Notes: generated by a model not told the origin, from the sequence alone. DNA of 64,000 bases from Corylus avellana (GCF_901000735.1 NC_081544.1:31242095-31306094), one strand, 5' to 3'; positions 38,056 to 50,762 are shown, numbered from the stretch's first letter. Translations and numbers: made by a program.

Positions 38056-38950
38056 ATAAAGAAATTTTGATAGTAATACCTGTGAGGATCGAGGTGCTAT
38101 CTACTTAGTTTGTAGTTCATCGAAAATTTCTTGGTTTTGAGACCACTATAAAAGGAAAAAGCTACTGTTTCCTTTGTCTATTGTGATCTATGATCCATAG
38201 AAACCAGCGTCAATTATTTTAGAAAAGTTGAAGCTGTGAATAAATTCTATCTTGTTGATCTTGTATGAAAAAGGATAAATTAACATATATTATAATTAGA
38301 CGCAACACGCAGATGAAATTAACATATATTAACATATTCGGTCTTGTGCTTCTTCTTGCAGGTGGAATAGCTGCTCTTAGAGGTATCTTCTTGCAGGTGG
38401 AATAGCTGCCAAGGCTCCTCAGTGGGCAAGCTTATTCATTGGATATCTTACTGACTCATCATAGACTTCAACAGTTGAAGGAACAAGGTTGTGGTTTGAT
38501 AATTATCAATGGTAATTTTAAATAATACCTAAAAAAAGATAAGTGTACGTGAAGAAAGTAAAAATGTGTACAACATTATTCATTTCATAAAAGAATTCAA
38601 GCCCACCATGCACGAATCATACGAGCAAGCTGGACAAAAAGCTAGCTGCTCATTGAGACCAATAAACATAAAGAAAAGTGCCACGACTAGCCTATCGGAA
38701 AAAAGCAAAAAGAAAAAAAATTAAAACCTGACAAAGACTGATATTGGTTGGGTGTGACTAATTGTGAGCTACCATTCCTCCTCCAGCGAGCATTTACAGC
38801 CCGTTGGAACTGATCTCCTAAGTCCTACCCACCCTCTCTCTATCAGTTAGTTCGATTGCTCTCAAAAGGATATTGGCCAAAGATGATGTATAAATAATAC
38901 AAGGAAAGGGTGTTTTCCCAGTAGCAAACAGACTGATTCTCCATTGGAAA
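38056..38950. other. 3' region of the first laccase and spacer
   Basis: Probably the 3' UTR followed by spacer. A short direct repeat, CTTCTTGCAGGTGGAATAGC, occurs at about 38352 and 38390. No gene was seen. Confidence 0.45.
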
Positions 38951-40236
38951 ACCATAAACAGTTACGACTTTGTTGTAAGTCTCAAACCCACCTCTTTGTT
39001 GCATGGATATCAAATATAATTATAATATGATTAAGATTTTGTCCTCAAATGGTAACGAGAAATTTTATTTTATGATTAAGATTTAATGCTCAACACACTC
39101 TCTCTCTCTCACACATATTTTACATATATTTCTACATGGTTTCAAACCTACTTTTATGTGGCCTTTCACACGGTGTCAAACACACATTTTTGTGGTATTT
39201 AAATTTTACGGATAATTTCATTTAAGACCCTTAAACTATCACGCGTTTAGAAAAGACTCCCCAAATTTTAAAAACTCTCAATTTCACTCTATCAACTTTT
39301 AATTTGATGCAATTGACCTTCCTCCATCGATTTTTGCCGTTAAACCCTAACGGAAACCATTTAAAAAAAACCAAATTATTCTTCAATTTTAATTTTTAAT
39401 TTGAAATCAAGGGTAAATTTAGAATTTTATAAAAGTTTCAGGAGTATACATGTCATGTCATCACTTTTAATGTCCACAAACTAACGGGGTATATTGCATC
39501 AAATTAAAAGTTCGGGAGTGAAATTAAGAGATTTTAAAATTTTAATTTTTTTTAAATCGCGTGGTACTCATTTGTAAAATTTTTCCTAAATTTTAATTAA
39601 CTTAAATGATATGACTTATAAAATCTAACCAGAAACTCACATAGGAAAGAAGTGCATGTGTTGTGCTTGCTATGGACATACATGCAAATCCATTTAGAAT
39701 TGTATAACTTTTTTAAGTCGCTTTGAACTTTTATACACAGGGTCATCAATTTAAACAATTAAGGATAATTTAGTAAAATAAATGGTTGTCAAATTCATAG
39801 TTTGTGGGCTCATTCCAAATTGGTTGTGAAAAATAATCCCTATATATATATATGCTTTTGTGTATGAAAGTAAAGCGTAAAAGTTATTTTATTTTGTTTT
39901 AATTGGTTTCCCTTATTACTCTTTCGTCTTGCAGCTAAAGGAGAAGAATTTTACGAAGCTGTGTGAAACGAAACCCATATTGGTCGTAAATGAAAGTTTT
40001 CCAAGACCGATAATCCATGTTCAAAAAGGGGATACGTTTTTTTGTTAATGTTCACAATCAAGGGTATTATGGAGTTACAATTCACTGGTACTTTCTCTCT
40101 CTCTCACCTAATATCCATCTATGATCACTAATAATATATATGAGGATGATGACAATAGTAATGCTAATTAATAAATAAAGGCAATATGATGCTCACACGC
40201 ACGGAGTCAAACAATTGAGAAATCTATGGTCAAATG
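38951..40236 (+). pseudogene. Truncated laccase pseudogene
   Basis: Remnants lie in laccase order. The end of exon 1 (YDFV and its GTAAGT donor, 38951-38974) is present without a signal peptide. Exon 2 (39935-40087) is 153 bp instead of 152 because a T run at 40037-40043 has one extra base, shifting the frame. The start of exon 3 (about 40199-40236) has lost its AG acceptor and stops abruptly at transposon-like DNA. All four copper motifs beyond the first His are missing. It resembles the second laccase more than the first (KEKNFTKLC), so it probably arose from the same duplication. Confidence 0.88.
39215..39590. repeat. Foldback MITE in the laccase pseudogene intron
   Basis: CAACTTTTAATTTGATGCAAT at the left pairs with ATTGCATCAAATTAAAAGTT at the right, and outer parts (CACGCG, TCTCAATTTCACTC) also pair. 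Length is about 375 bp with no coding capacity. Confidence 0.7.
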
Positions 40237-40659
40237 CAGAGACGGAGCTAGCTGGGGGTGGCCACTGGCCGGTATAGACCAAGGCCTCCAACTCGTTTGA
40301 AAAAAATAAAAAATTGAAGGTCAATTAACATTATTTTCAGCCCAGCTAAACCCTACCCGTAAATTTTTTTGGCTCCTACCCATTAAAACTAATTCATAAT
40401 CCCTACAAGCTAAACTTTGCAAAAGACGTTATGTAACCTTAATTAAGAAGACTCAAGAGCCCATTGCAGCATTAGAGCAGAGAGGGAGAGACTAGAGACG
40501 AGTCAGTCCGACACAATCAGCCTTTCTATATATATATATATATAGTTTCTATTGATTTGTTGGGAGGTCAATATGCAACCTTTCTCCACTATCTATTTTT
40601 TTTATAAAAAAAAAAAACAAACTTTTTCCAACGTCCAGGGAAGCCGAGGAGTTGACGAT

Positions 40660-40842
40660 TAGTTGCTCATTACGAACAGCAGCACGTGAGTAATAAATTG
40701 AGAACTTTAGGTTGAGAACAAAAACGTCACTGCCAGTGAGAGACAGAGAGAAAATCATGAGGTCATGTTATTGTCCCTAATAAATAATTAAATAATAAAT
40801 GGAAAGTATGACCTCGTGACAGAGAGAAAATCACGAGGTCAT
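40660..40842. repeat. G-box-bearing repeat, copy A
   Basis: It matches copies at 44222-44416 and 44437-44612 and contains CACGTG at 40683-40688 and inverted GAGGTCATG / TGACCTCGTGAC motifs. It is more diverged than the other two. Confidence 0.75.
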
Positions 40843-41149
40843 GTTTGGATGCTCGAACAAACCACGGGGCATGGGGTTATTTGTTAAACAACACCTCATA
40901 ACACCCTCTCGTCTTAAATACTATTTATTTTATTTTTAGAAAAATTAAAATAAAAACATTCTCACTTTTATATTACATCATTCACTTTTTATATTAAATT
41001 ATTTACTTTTTACTGCTATTCAAATAAAAAATTTATTACAAAACAAAATTTTTGCACTTTTCAATACCATTTTTTCACTTTTCTATACTAATCATTATTT
41101 TCTTTTTTAATTTTTTTTTATTATGAACAGTGCCGTGAAAAAGCCTTGT

Positions 41150-41650
41150 TGTTTGCCAAACGTTACCATGATTACAGAACACAAAATACAACTGGAATTT
41201 ATGAGGTCGTTAGTGAGGAATAGTCCTCACTTGGACCCTATCATCATCATAGGCAAGATTGTCCCTGTGATTACGAATAGGACCCATGTGCATGCGCTTC
41301 ATCATCTCCTGCATTTGGCGCATGTCATGTTGCAGTCTCCACTGTTTGCTCGAGCTCTTGGAATTTGGCTCTCTATGGAGCCTCTAATCGCTTGATGTAT
41401 CACTGGTAGTCAGATCTCGAAACAACATCTCTCACACGAATGACGTTGTTATAGAAGTTGTTGCTGTTAAGTTGGCCATCAAATCCGGATAATGCCGGCT
41501 CGAATACCTCATGAATTTGGCTCTCGAAAGAGCCCTTCCCCTACAAGCAATGTTATTGGAGAAGTTCGACATTGTTGCATTGATTGGCCATGATTAGGAT
41601 AAAACATGCTTTTAATACCAATTGATGTAACAAAAGACTAAGTTACAACA
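41150..41650 (-). mobile_element. LTR-retrotransposon 5' remnant (primer-binding region and gag start)
   Basis: On the minus strand a TTGGTATTAAAAGCATG stretch, close to the usual TGGTATCAGAGC initiator-tRNA binding site, precedes an ATG-initiated frame that soon meets a stop. A broken gag-like frame follows (for example FEPALSGFDGQLNSNNFYNNV). It is decayed, and the matching LTR was not delimited. Confidence 0.5.
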
Positions 41651-41850
41651 ATCAGAAGGGTCTAGATCTTCTGACCAAAAGATAAAACAAGCATACAGGC
41701 TAAAAGAAAGATAAAACTTCGCAGAGTATGTGAGAGAAAATTCTATGTTTTGATAATAAGCTAACCTATTTATAAAAATAAAAAATAAAACTTGTTAAAT
41801 AAAAAATAAAAAATAAAAAATAAAACTTGTAGCCCCTAGCGACACGAAAA

Positions 41851-43755
41851 CGGATCCTCTCCATTTCATTTGAAATGGAGAGTATCTAGTTAACGGCTCA
41901 TATTGTTTTAAAAGAATCCAAGGTTAAAATGTTGCCACGTCATCTAGAAAAATAAGATGAACTTTAACTCTGTCATCTAAAAAAAATGTTAAACTTTAAC
42001 GTCAAATCTTCTCTTCCATCCAAACCCAAGTTCCTCTCTTCCTTCCCCACTTTCTCAACCATTGTACCTGGCTTCTCCGGCTCCGGTAGATCCATCTCTG
42101 TGGTGCATTTTTGCATCACTATCTCCTCCGTGCTGGCTTTTGGTGTTCCTCGGCCATGAACAAAGAATAAGGAAGAAGACTCTATGTTTGTGTTGTTGCT
42201 TGAGAGAAAAAGAGAGAGATCTATGTTGGGAGATAAAGCGATTATGGAGTTTTTAACCAGAGTATATTAATATATATAATTGAACACAACTCTAGCCCAA
42301 AGTCCTAAGCTAATGGGCTAAGGTCCACTTAAGTATATTAACTACTCTTTTCTTTTATATTTTCTTAATGTGGGATACAACACTCACAAGTGCACTCACA
42401 ACAATCTAGACAAACAAGTAGAATATTTTCTTCATACCATATAACAGAGTTGTATGCATATTCTATCTGTGAAATCCCATAAAGAAAGAGACTGTAATAT
42501 TTTTGCTAACGCAATTAGAAGAAAAAAAAATGATTCCGGTAACGGTGGCTCTCTCCATGGTAGGTTTCCCCACCACCACCACCATCTCGAAGTCCTCGGT
42601 TTCAAATCGTTTTCAAAAATCCCTATCTCAATTCCTCGGCTTAGAGGCATCCTCAACTCTAGGGACTTATGTGAGCAACAAAACATACAAGCTCCTCTGT
42701 AACGCGATCCAAAAGCAAATATCAACACTCCATTTGAGAAAAAAAAAAGAATCTCACTTCAACATATCCCCATTCCTCTAATCCTTCCTCGGTTCTTGCA
42801 GTTATTGCCATTCTTCCAAGACAGAGGAGAAAAAATAAAAAACAAAAAAAATACCACTTTTCCATTTAAAAAGCAATACTCGAGCATCTAGCGGCCAATT
42901 GCACACCAAAAGAGAGCAACGGAGGAAGTGGTGGTGGAGAAACCCATCACAAAGAAAGAGCTCCAGAGCTGGAGAAGTTGACCCGACGTACTGAGCAAGT
43001 GGAGAGAGTCTTCTTCCTTTTTTTTTTTTTTTAATTGAATAAGGGAAAAGGCTATAGGGGAGGGTCTTTACCACTTCTGATCCGAATGGAAGAGATAATG
43101 GGAGACCCTATGGGAATGCTTCCAAAAATAAGATGGGAAGCGGCCCATTTAGCTAAATCGTGTGCACGAAAGTTGGCACATCTAGACACTTTCGAAGCAT
43201 TTCAGTTAGGAAAGGAGGATAAAGTAACACTAATGTCAGAAATACAATTACCAAAAGACCAAGAAGAGAAAAGGGAAAGATTGTTAATAGCTAAAACTAC
43301 TAAAAGAGCATCCCCTTCAATACAAAATTTATCATTGGTCAGAGAGGCAGCCATACGAGCCGTGAGAAGAGCAGCAAAAACTTCCCTAGCTAGAGCATCT
43401 ATGGAGTGTAACTTATGAGTAGCTACCATGATGATGTTTCCAGAAGCATCGCTAATGACTCCCGCAGCAACAGAAAATGAGCCTCGAATTCTTCCTTGTT
43501 ATTTGTTCATGGCAGAGGAACCCCAAAGCCAGCAACGAAGGAGATTGTGGCAGAGAAATCCAATCGGAGAAACAGTCGCCAGTAGATGAAGTGGCGAGGG
43601 ATGGGTTTGGATGGAGGAGGGATTTGCCGTTAAAGTTTACGTTTTCTTTTAGACGTGGTTAACTGGGTGTTTGATGATGTGGCTGATTTTGTACTTTAGA
43701 TCTTTTTAAAAAAATTTGAGCCGTAAACTAGTTTGAACCAGAGAGGATCCGAATC
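41851..43755. mobile_element. TIR-flanked element carrying a LINE RNase H fragment
   Basis: GGATCCTCTC ... CTAGTT.ACGGCTCA at the left matches the complement of the right end (TGAGCCGTAAACTAG ... GAGAGGATCC). The termini resemble those of the 30.1-30.6 kb foldback element (AAGATCATCTCC). A 90-codon frame at about 42503-42781 starts like a transit peptide (MIPVTVALSMVG), but its family is not recognised. Confidence 0.5.
43085..43490 (-). pseudogene. RNase H domain of a LINE, fragment
   Basis: On the minus strand an open stretch reads RGSFSVAAGVISDASGN, then ALAREVFAALLTARMAA, then KFCIEGDALLVVLAIN, and ends with ANFRARDLAKWAA. This is the order of motifs in the RNase H domain at the end of plant LINE-type reverse transcriptase proteins. 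No reverse transcriptase is next to it, so it is an isolated fragment. Confidence 0.7.
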
Positions 43756-44221
43756 CTAGGGACACAAGGGTACGGACTTGTATTGGCCATTGTCCCCTTC
43801 CAATTCCTAAGAACAAAGATATTTTAAGGTTTATATATATATATATAAACCGGCCCCTAGTAGTAAATTTTTTTGACTTTGGCCTCCTGACTCTGTCCCT
43901 ACTTGTAGAGAAAATAAATTTAGTTATGGTATCAATAGTAAACCTAATTCTAATAAAGAAATAAAACAATTAAAGTAAATTTAATGTAAACATAAATCTA
44001 GGAAGAAAAATAATTATAAAAGCAACTAAAAACCCTGTTTGTCTTTAGTGGGGGACAAGGACACGTCTTATATCAATAACTAACAATTTCATTAATTGTA
44101 ACTGAATTAATTAATCTTTCGGGCGGTCAGCCTTTCTCCATTCTCTATTTAAAAACCCCAAAAAAATAATAACAATGAAATAAAATTCTCCAGGATCCAG
44201 GGAAGCTGAGGACTTGACGGT

Positions 44222-44416
44222 TAGTTGCTAATTAATCACAGCAGCACGTGAATAATGAGTTGAGAAGAACTTTAGGTTGAGGACAAGAACGTCAGTGAGA
44301 GACAGAGAGAAAAGCACGAGGTCATGATCATATTGTCCCTAATAGATAATTAAATAATAAATCGAAAGTATGACCTCATGACACAGAGAAAATACAACTG
44401 GGATGATTTGTTTTAC
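44222..44416. repeat. G-box-bearing repeat, copy B
   Basis: From TAGTTGCTAATTAATCACAG to GATGATTTGTTTTAC, with CACGTG at 44245-44250. It is nearly identical to copy C, from which it is separated by 20 bp. Confidence 0.85.
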
Positions 44417-44436
44417 AACTGCTGTGATTAATTAAT

Positions 44437-44612
44437 TAGTTGCTAATTAATCACAGCAGCACGTGAATAATGAGTTGGGAAGAACTCTAGGTTGAGGACA
44501 AGAACGTCAGTGAGAGACAGAGAATCACGAGGTCATGCTATTGTCCCTAATAGATAATCAAAAGTATGACCTCATGACACACAGAAAATACTACTGGGAT
44601 GATTTGTTTTAC
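44437..44612. repeat. G-box-bearing repeat, copy C
   Basis: Tandem partner of copy B, about 20 bp shorter through small deletions, with CACGTG at 44460-44465. It ends 1.2 kb before the second laccase start. Confidence 0.85.
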
Positions 44613-45844
44613 TTTTTTCTTCTGATAGGACTCTCTCTCTCTCAGCTTAACATCTTTATATGCATGTGCATCCGTACTTTTTCAATTCACTACAAATTTT
44701 ATTCAAAATAACTAATTTTGTTTTTATTTTAACTATTTATTTTTTAAAATACTCGTAGCATTTTTAATGAACTCTCTAATTCTTTAATTAAAATTTGGTT
44801 AAAAAATTTACTCTTTCTAATTTAACTAGTATCAAATAATAAACTCTTCAAATTTTACTCTATTATATTTAAATATAATTTTTTATTCTATTTTCATTTT
44901 TTTTTTTGACATGTCCGCATAAGAGAAGAGAGGAATTCGAACTAGCTAGTGACCTCCGCTTTATTAGGCGTAGTCCCAACCGATTGAGATACCTCTTGAG
45001 GACTTCATTCATTTTTTTTATTCTCAAAGCACCTCCACAAAGTTACAAACCCATAAGGATGATGAAGAGAGAAAGTGCAAGGTGAGGGGAAGTATAAAAA
45101 CATTTCAAAAAAAAAAGGGGAGGGGTAGATAAAGGATTTTGTTCTCCAAATGTGGGGGAAGTTTGGCAAGCCCTAAAATGAAAAGAAGAAAAGAGAGAGC
45201 TTGATGAAGCTTAGTTTTTGTAGAATTTAACCAAATTTAGGGTAAAAGTAAATTTAAGAGAGTTCATTGAGGATGCGCTGTAATAGCGCACGTACAGCTT
45301 CACCATTGTACTTATTAACTTTAACTATTCAATTTAAATATTTATTTATTCTTTTTCCAACATGTATATTTTTAAATCCTTAAATTTAAGACAGATGACC
45401 ACCTCTCTCTGAGAAAGAAATGAAATGAAACTCAAATTTGAATTCGTCAGATCCATGGAACCGTTCTATATTAATTAATTGATCTGTAGATCTGTATCTG
45501 AATTCAGGAATGCCCATGCCAGATATGGATCTCTGTACAAAGCATATTGATAACGCATGGGCAGTTTGTTTCTATATCCAGCAACTTGGTTGCCGAAATT
45601 TATTGTTTAATGAATGATTTTATTATTTAATTAACAAGAATGTTAGGTAGGTTTATATTTTTATTTACAAACTCTGTTCAAGAAGATCATGACTGTTCAT
45701 TATTTTTAATTCCCTCAGCTGACATCGTCGGTTCCTCTTAAAGAGGGATCTCAATGCTGTTACTATATATATAGGTCTCAAAAATCAAGAGGAATCACAT
45801 GCATATATATGTATAAACAAAATACTGCATTTAAGGGTCAGAAA
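44613..45844. other. Upstream region of the second laccase
   Basis: AT-rich, with no coding capacity. A piece near 44900-45000 (CATGTCCGCATAAGAGAAGAG) recurs at about 51690-51780 and is repeat-derived. Confidence 0.5.
45764..45774 (+). promoter_or_regulatory. Putative TATA box of the second laccase
   Basis: TATATATATAG lies about 70-80 bp before the ATG at 45845, a normal plant spacing. Confidence 0.5.
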
Positions 45845-46258
45845 ATGAACTCCAAGAACATGCATACGGTGTTAGGGTTTCTGGGCATTTTGCTTCTTCT
45901 TGGACAGTTATATTTTAGCATGGTTCAAGGCGAGGTCCATTTCTACGACTTTGTTGTAAGTACTTAACACTTTCCTAGCCTCTAGTACTAGTGGGCAACC
46001 ATGTCGTGTTTATTCAATTATCATTCCCTGTGTTTGAATAAACTTCTTTTTGCTTGATATTCAAAATAATGGTAGATAAGTTCACATTCTTAGAGAACCA
46101 TCAATATTATTGTTTATAGCCTATCTTGCGGTTGCGGGTGTCCATGATACGATGTTGTCTTTTCTTTTGTTCATCTGTTTCTTTTTTTCTTTTTCTTTTT
46201 TGGTTGGATCTGAGGAGGGGACTGGGGAGGTCAGAAAATAAATGTTGCCTTTCAGATA

Positions 46259-46317
<59 letters not shown>

Positions 46318-48690
46318 GGGTCGGAGCTTAATTATGTCAATGTACATATATATATTGTACATTTTTTAATAATAAATCACCATCATATATTAAATGTTCT
46401 TTTCTTGTTTTTGTAGCTTAAGGAGAAAAACTTCACGAAGCTGTGTAACACGGAGAGCATACTAGTTGTAAATGAAAGTTTTCCGGGGCCAGTAATTCGG
46501 GTCCACAAAGGAGATACAGTGTATGTTAATGTCCGCAACGAAGGATACTATGGAGTCACTATTCACTGGTAAGAACATAAAATAAAATCGTTAACAAACA
46601 CGGCGTTTGTTGTTTTCCGTTCCAAAAAAGAAAGGTTAATTAATAGATAATTCAAAACATAAAACAATGACAGGCACGGTGTGAAGCAACCAAGAAATCC
46701 GTGGTCAGATGGTCCAGAATACATCACACAGTGTCCCATTGAACCTGGATCAAATTTCACGTACGAGGTAATATTTTCTGATGAGGAAGGAACCCTTTGG
46801 TGGCATGCTCATAGCGATTGGACACGTGCCACAGTTCATGGCGCCATAGTTATCTTGCCACCTGTTGGATCCACCTATCCATTTGCCAAGCCGGATGAAG
46901 AAGAGATCGTTGTGCTCGGTATGCAATTATACGTACATGTCTTTCGATCTATATATATATATATATATAAATATAATAAAAGCAAAAAGGCAGTACACGT
47001 ATGTAATTCAGCTTTGTTGAACATGCACGCAGCCGCCTGGTACGATGGAAATTTGAAGGAATTGGTGGATGAGGCCATAGAAACCGGTGATGACTTGCCA
47101 CATTCTGTTGCTAATACCATAAACGGTGAACCGGGAGATTTTTGTCCTTGCTCCAAGGGTATGTACGTCTTTAGCTTTTGATTTGGCATCTCAGCTACTC
47201 AGGTAGAATTAAAATATATATATATAGAAATAAATGAATTTATTATATTATAAGATTCGACTACCATCTGAATCAATATTTGCTGCAGGAACGACATATC
47301 GTTGGATGGTTGATTACGGCAAAACCTATCTTTTCCGGGTAGTCAATGCTGTGATGAATGCAGAAGTCTTCTTTGCAGTTGCTGAACACAATCTCACAGT
47401 TGTTGGGATGGATGCACATTATATCAAACCCATTTCCACAGAATACATCATGATAAGCCCCGGACAAACAATGGATGTCTTGCTCACAGCAAACCAACCT
47501 CTCGGCCACTATTACATGGCTATTAGACAATACTCAAGCGAAGACGCCTCTGTTGCCGACTTTGACCGCGTCAATACAACTGCAATTCTACAGTACAAAG
47601 GCAATTATACTATCCCATCATCTCCCTCCTTTCCAACTGCACTTCCTCTTTACTTGGACTACATGGCTGCCTTGACCTTCACCAGCCGTATAAGGAGCTT
47701 GGCCAACAAAGAACACCCAGTAAATGTCCCCCTCAACATAACTGAGAGAATGTATATTACAGTTTCCATGAATTTGCTTTACTGTCCAATCTGTACAAGA
47801 GCGCATGACAATGAAACATTGGTTTCAACCTTAAATAACATAACTTGGGTCAACCCAAGTACTGACGTGCTTCATGCCTACTACAGGTTGTTCCCTAGCT
47901 ATTTCAATTCCCGTATACATATATATATATATATGCTAGCCTTTTTAAAATATATATATAATGAAGCTGAAACCTCTTGCTCTTACGCATGCAGGAATAT
48001 CAGTGGGGTTTACACCACAGACTTCCCGGACTACCCGCCTTTATTCTATAACTTTACAGGTGATGAGTTTCCGGCCGATAACATTTTATTGACAAGCCAA
48101 GGGACCAAGGTGAAGGTGTTGAACTATGGCGAGGCAGTGGAGATAGTTTTTCAAGGGACTGCCTTGCTAAAAGGCTCGGTGAATCATCCGATGCATTTGC
48201 ATGGATATAGCTACTATGTAGTTGGAACAGGCTTTGGTAATTTTGATAATGAGACAGATCCAAAAGGCTTTAATTTGGTTGATCCTCCTGAATTGAATAC
48301 CTTTGGAGTTCCTAAGAAGGGATGGCTTGCCATCAGATTTGTAGCAAATAATCCAGGTACGTACGTATTTCTACCTACCTTAACCTACTCTTGTTGTTAC
48401 TGTCGTATCCCGATCGATCTCATGAACATTAAAAATGTGGTTGGTCGCTAATATTATATTACATCAAATGATTTTTCGCAGGTGTGTGGTTTTGGCATTG
48501 TCATTTTGATCGACATCTGAGTTGGGGTATGAACACGGCATTTATAGTAAAGAATGGGCCCACTACTGAGACAAGCATCCGCCAGCCCCCTGCTTACATG
48601 CCTTCTTGTAAAGTGCCGTTAAAAGTTCGGATACAAAACATCGATGGGTTGGATGAAGAAGATATGGAGAACCAAACAATACTTGATTAG
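45845..48690 (+). CDS. Laccase, LAC14/15-type multicopper oxidase (second copy)
   Basis: Seven exons, 45845-45955, 46417-46568, 46674-46918, 47033-47158, 47289-47886, 47995-48356 and 48482-48690, join in phase into 600 residues. Exon sizes 2, 3, 4 and 6 equal those of the first copy (152, 245, 126 and 362 bp), proving common descent. A signal peptide (MNSKNMHTVLGFLGILLLLG) leads. The copper motifs are HWHG (87-90), WHAHSDW (131-137), HPMHLHG and HCHFDRHLSWGM (537-548), with Met548 as the type-1 axial ligand. It is expected in the cell wall, oxidising phenolics. The C-terminal tail is longer and acidic (DGLDEEDMENQ). Intron 1 holds a long TA run. G-box repeats lie upstream. Confidence 0.95.
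46272..46315. repeat. TA microsatellite in laccase intron 1
   Basis: About 22 TA units follow a CT run; length is likely to vary between alleles. Confidence 0.9.
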
Positions 48691-49237
48691 GTCCTGTAGT
48701 TTTATTAGTTAATTGAGTTATATATGCAGAATATGACGGAGGGCGAAACACTTAGCAAATTAAATATATATGCTGGAAGGCTAGAAGCTGAGAAATCAAT
48801 GGAATAATTTTACAGATTGTCCGCTTTGAATGAGTGAATTATTAAAGCTTGTTCTGTACTGGCATTGGTAACATGCACACTTAAATGATTTAACATATCA
48901 TATCTTTGACTTTCCCGAAATCGCTAATCTTAACTTACACATAACTCAGATAGTGTAGATATATTTTTAGACTTTGAATGTTTTGCCAAATCAAGCTCGT
49001 GATGATGCATGTTAAAATATTATATTTCTGTAATATTTATGTGACAAAATATTCTAACAATGCAATTGAAATCGCAAATAAATTTTTTCTTACTCAATGA
49101 AATTTTGAGGATAAAACTCATCTACTAAGTTGCATATATCATCGACCTTAAATGATACTTTGATGAAATCACCCCATGCATGAGTGAAATCTCAAGGGCC
49201 TCTCATCAACAATACACGTTTACTACCTACCTCAAAC

Positions 49238-49331
49238 AGCAGCTACAATATTATATAGTATTCATCCGTAACTTACTCCAAACTAGCAGCTACAATATTA
49301 TATAGTATTCATCCGTAACTTACCCCAAACT
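49238..49331. repeat. Tandem duplication, 47-bp unit
   Basis: AGCAGCTACAATATTATATA begins at 49238 and at 49285; both copies end near CCAAACTA and differ at few bases. Confidence 0.85.
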
Positions 49332-49514
49332 AACAACTATTTACATTCTTTTATTCAAAGAACAATCACTAAAATCAAATACTACGTACCAAGCCCATTC
49401 CCAAATTAAATCTTAAACTAAACTCAACAACCAGCATAACATCTCTAGACGTAGTGAATGAAAGAAGCTGGATGGAGTTAAAAGCTGGTCTGTTTGGTAA
49501 AAAATTATAAAAAG

Positions 49515-49552
<38 letters not shown>

Positions 49553-49700
49553 TCAAAAAATGGTCAAAACGCATTTTTGGCAAAAACTTAAAAATAAAAT
49601 TTTTGCCAAAAAGCGTTTTTTGATTTAAAAGTTTTATTTCTCAAACGCAATCTCAAACAGGCTCTCGAAATGGATTAGTTTTTTTTTTTTTTTTTCCTCT

Positions 49701-49814
49701 AAAATTTGGTTCCTAAATGATGTGTCACCATCCCATGTAATTTTTAGTTTTAGTAAATCAAGGTATACCAGGACGAGATGGTGTCGACACGTCATTTGAG
49801 AACCAAATTTTTTT
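49701..49814. repeat. Small foldback element
   Basis: AAATTTGGTTCCTAAATGATGT at the left pairs with ACGTCATTTGAGAACCAAATTT at the right. T/A runs flank it. Confidence 0.6.
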
Positions 49815-50762
49815 TTTTTTAAAAAAAAAGGAAAGGAACCCTAACATTCCTCTTAGAAAATATTGTTAATACTTTGTTTATGCTAAGCAGCAAAGAAAAT
49901 TAGTTGAAGACGAGGACTTACAAGTTGAAGGTTACCGGGGCTTACGTTGGAATGTTTACGCTAATTAGCAGCAAACTAATCAATTCAAGGCGAGGGAGGA
50001 CTTACAAGTTCAAGATTTGGGGGGAAGAGATCGAGAGTTTGGTGAGTGAGACCCGCCGATTTCGTTTAATTAAATATTATTATCTTTCGTAATATATAGT
50101 ACATCGCTATATTAAATGATATCATTTTATATCACAATTCGTTGACAACTAATAAGAATCAAGCAGTTGCGACGATTTTTCTCAGCGATTTTTTAAAAAA
50201 TTTTAACGAGGACGTACAAAATGTCGTCGTTAATAACCTATTTTATTGTAGCACTCTTAAACAATTCCACCAATCTTTTTATTGTTTAAATTTTATATTA
50301 TTTCTGCGGGAGTTGACTGTTTGATAATAGCTACTTGTCTCGCACAAGGAAAATGATCTCTCTATTTCAAATTCTTTCAATTTCTTCCGGTTAGTGCTCT
50401 AAATGGCAAAATTGTCCAAATTTTTTTGAGGTTAAAATTTTTGAACAACACTACTCTTATAAATGTACTAACTAGAGAAAATGAAGGGGATTTGAAATGG
50501 AAATGATCATTTTCCCTGATACAAAGTTTTCAAAGTTTGCTTGTTTAATTAGTTGTACAGAACAATTTTTAAATTTTTAACATTTTATCGCGGTTAAAAA
50601 TCTATTTTCTTGTAGTACTATTAAGTGTTATTCTAATTAGCTTTGACATACAGTCACTAAGTGAAGGTTTAAGTACTCAAGACACCTTCATTTATACATG
50701 AGTTTTCTTATTCACTCGAGTTGTTTTGATTTTGAAAATGGTGGGGATTGTTGAAATATTTT

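Larger units (their letters stand above)
40237..44130. other. Composite transposon-rich block between laccase copies
   Basis: The block starts exactly where the laccase pseudogene breaks, with AGAGACGGAGCTAG, and a partly complementary CTGACTCTGTCCCT lies near 43890. These look like worn terminal repeats. Inside are one copy of the G-box repeat (40660-40842), a retrotransposon 5' remnant (about 41150-41650) and a TIR-flanked element (41851-43755). No intact gene was found. Confidence 0.5.
48691..50740. other. 3' flank of the second laccase and intergenic DNA
   Basis: No gene was seen. It includes a 47-bp tandem duplication, a long T run at about 49518-49548 and a small foldback element. An open stretch near 49904-50092 has no motif. 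Confidence 0.5.

Noticed and set aside
46240..46320. CRISPR-like or structured tandem array
   Set aside because: Simple CT and TA microsatellites; the genome is eukaryotic.
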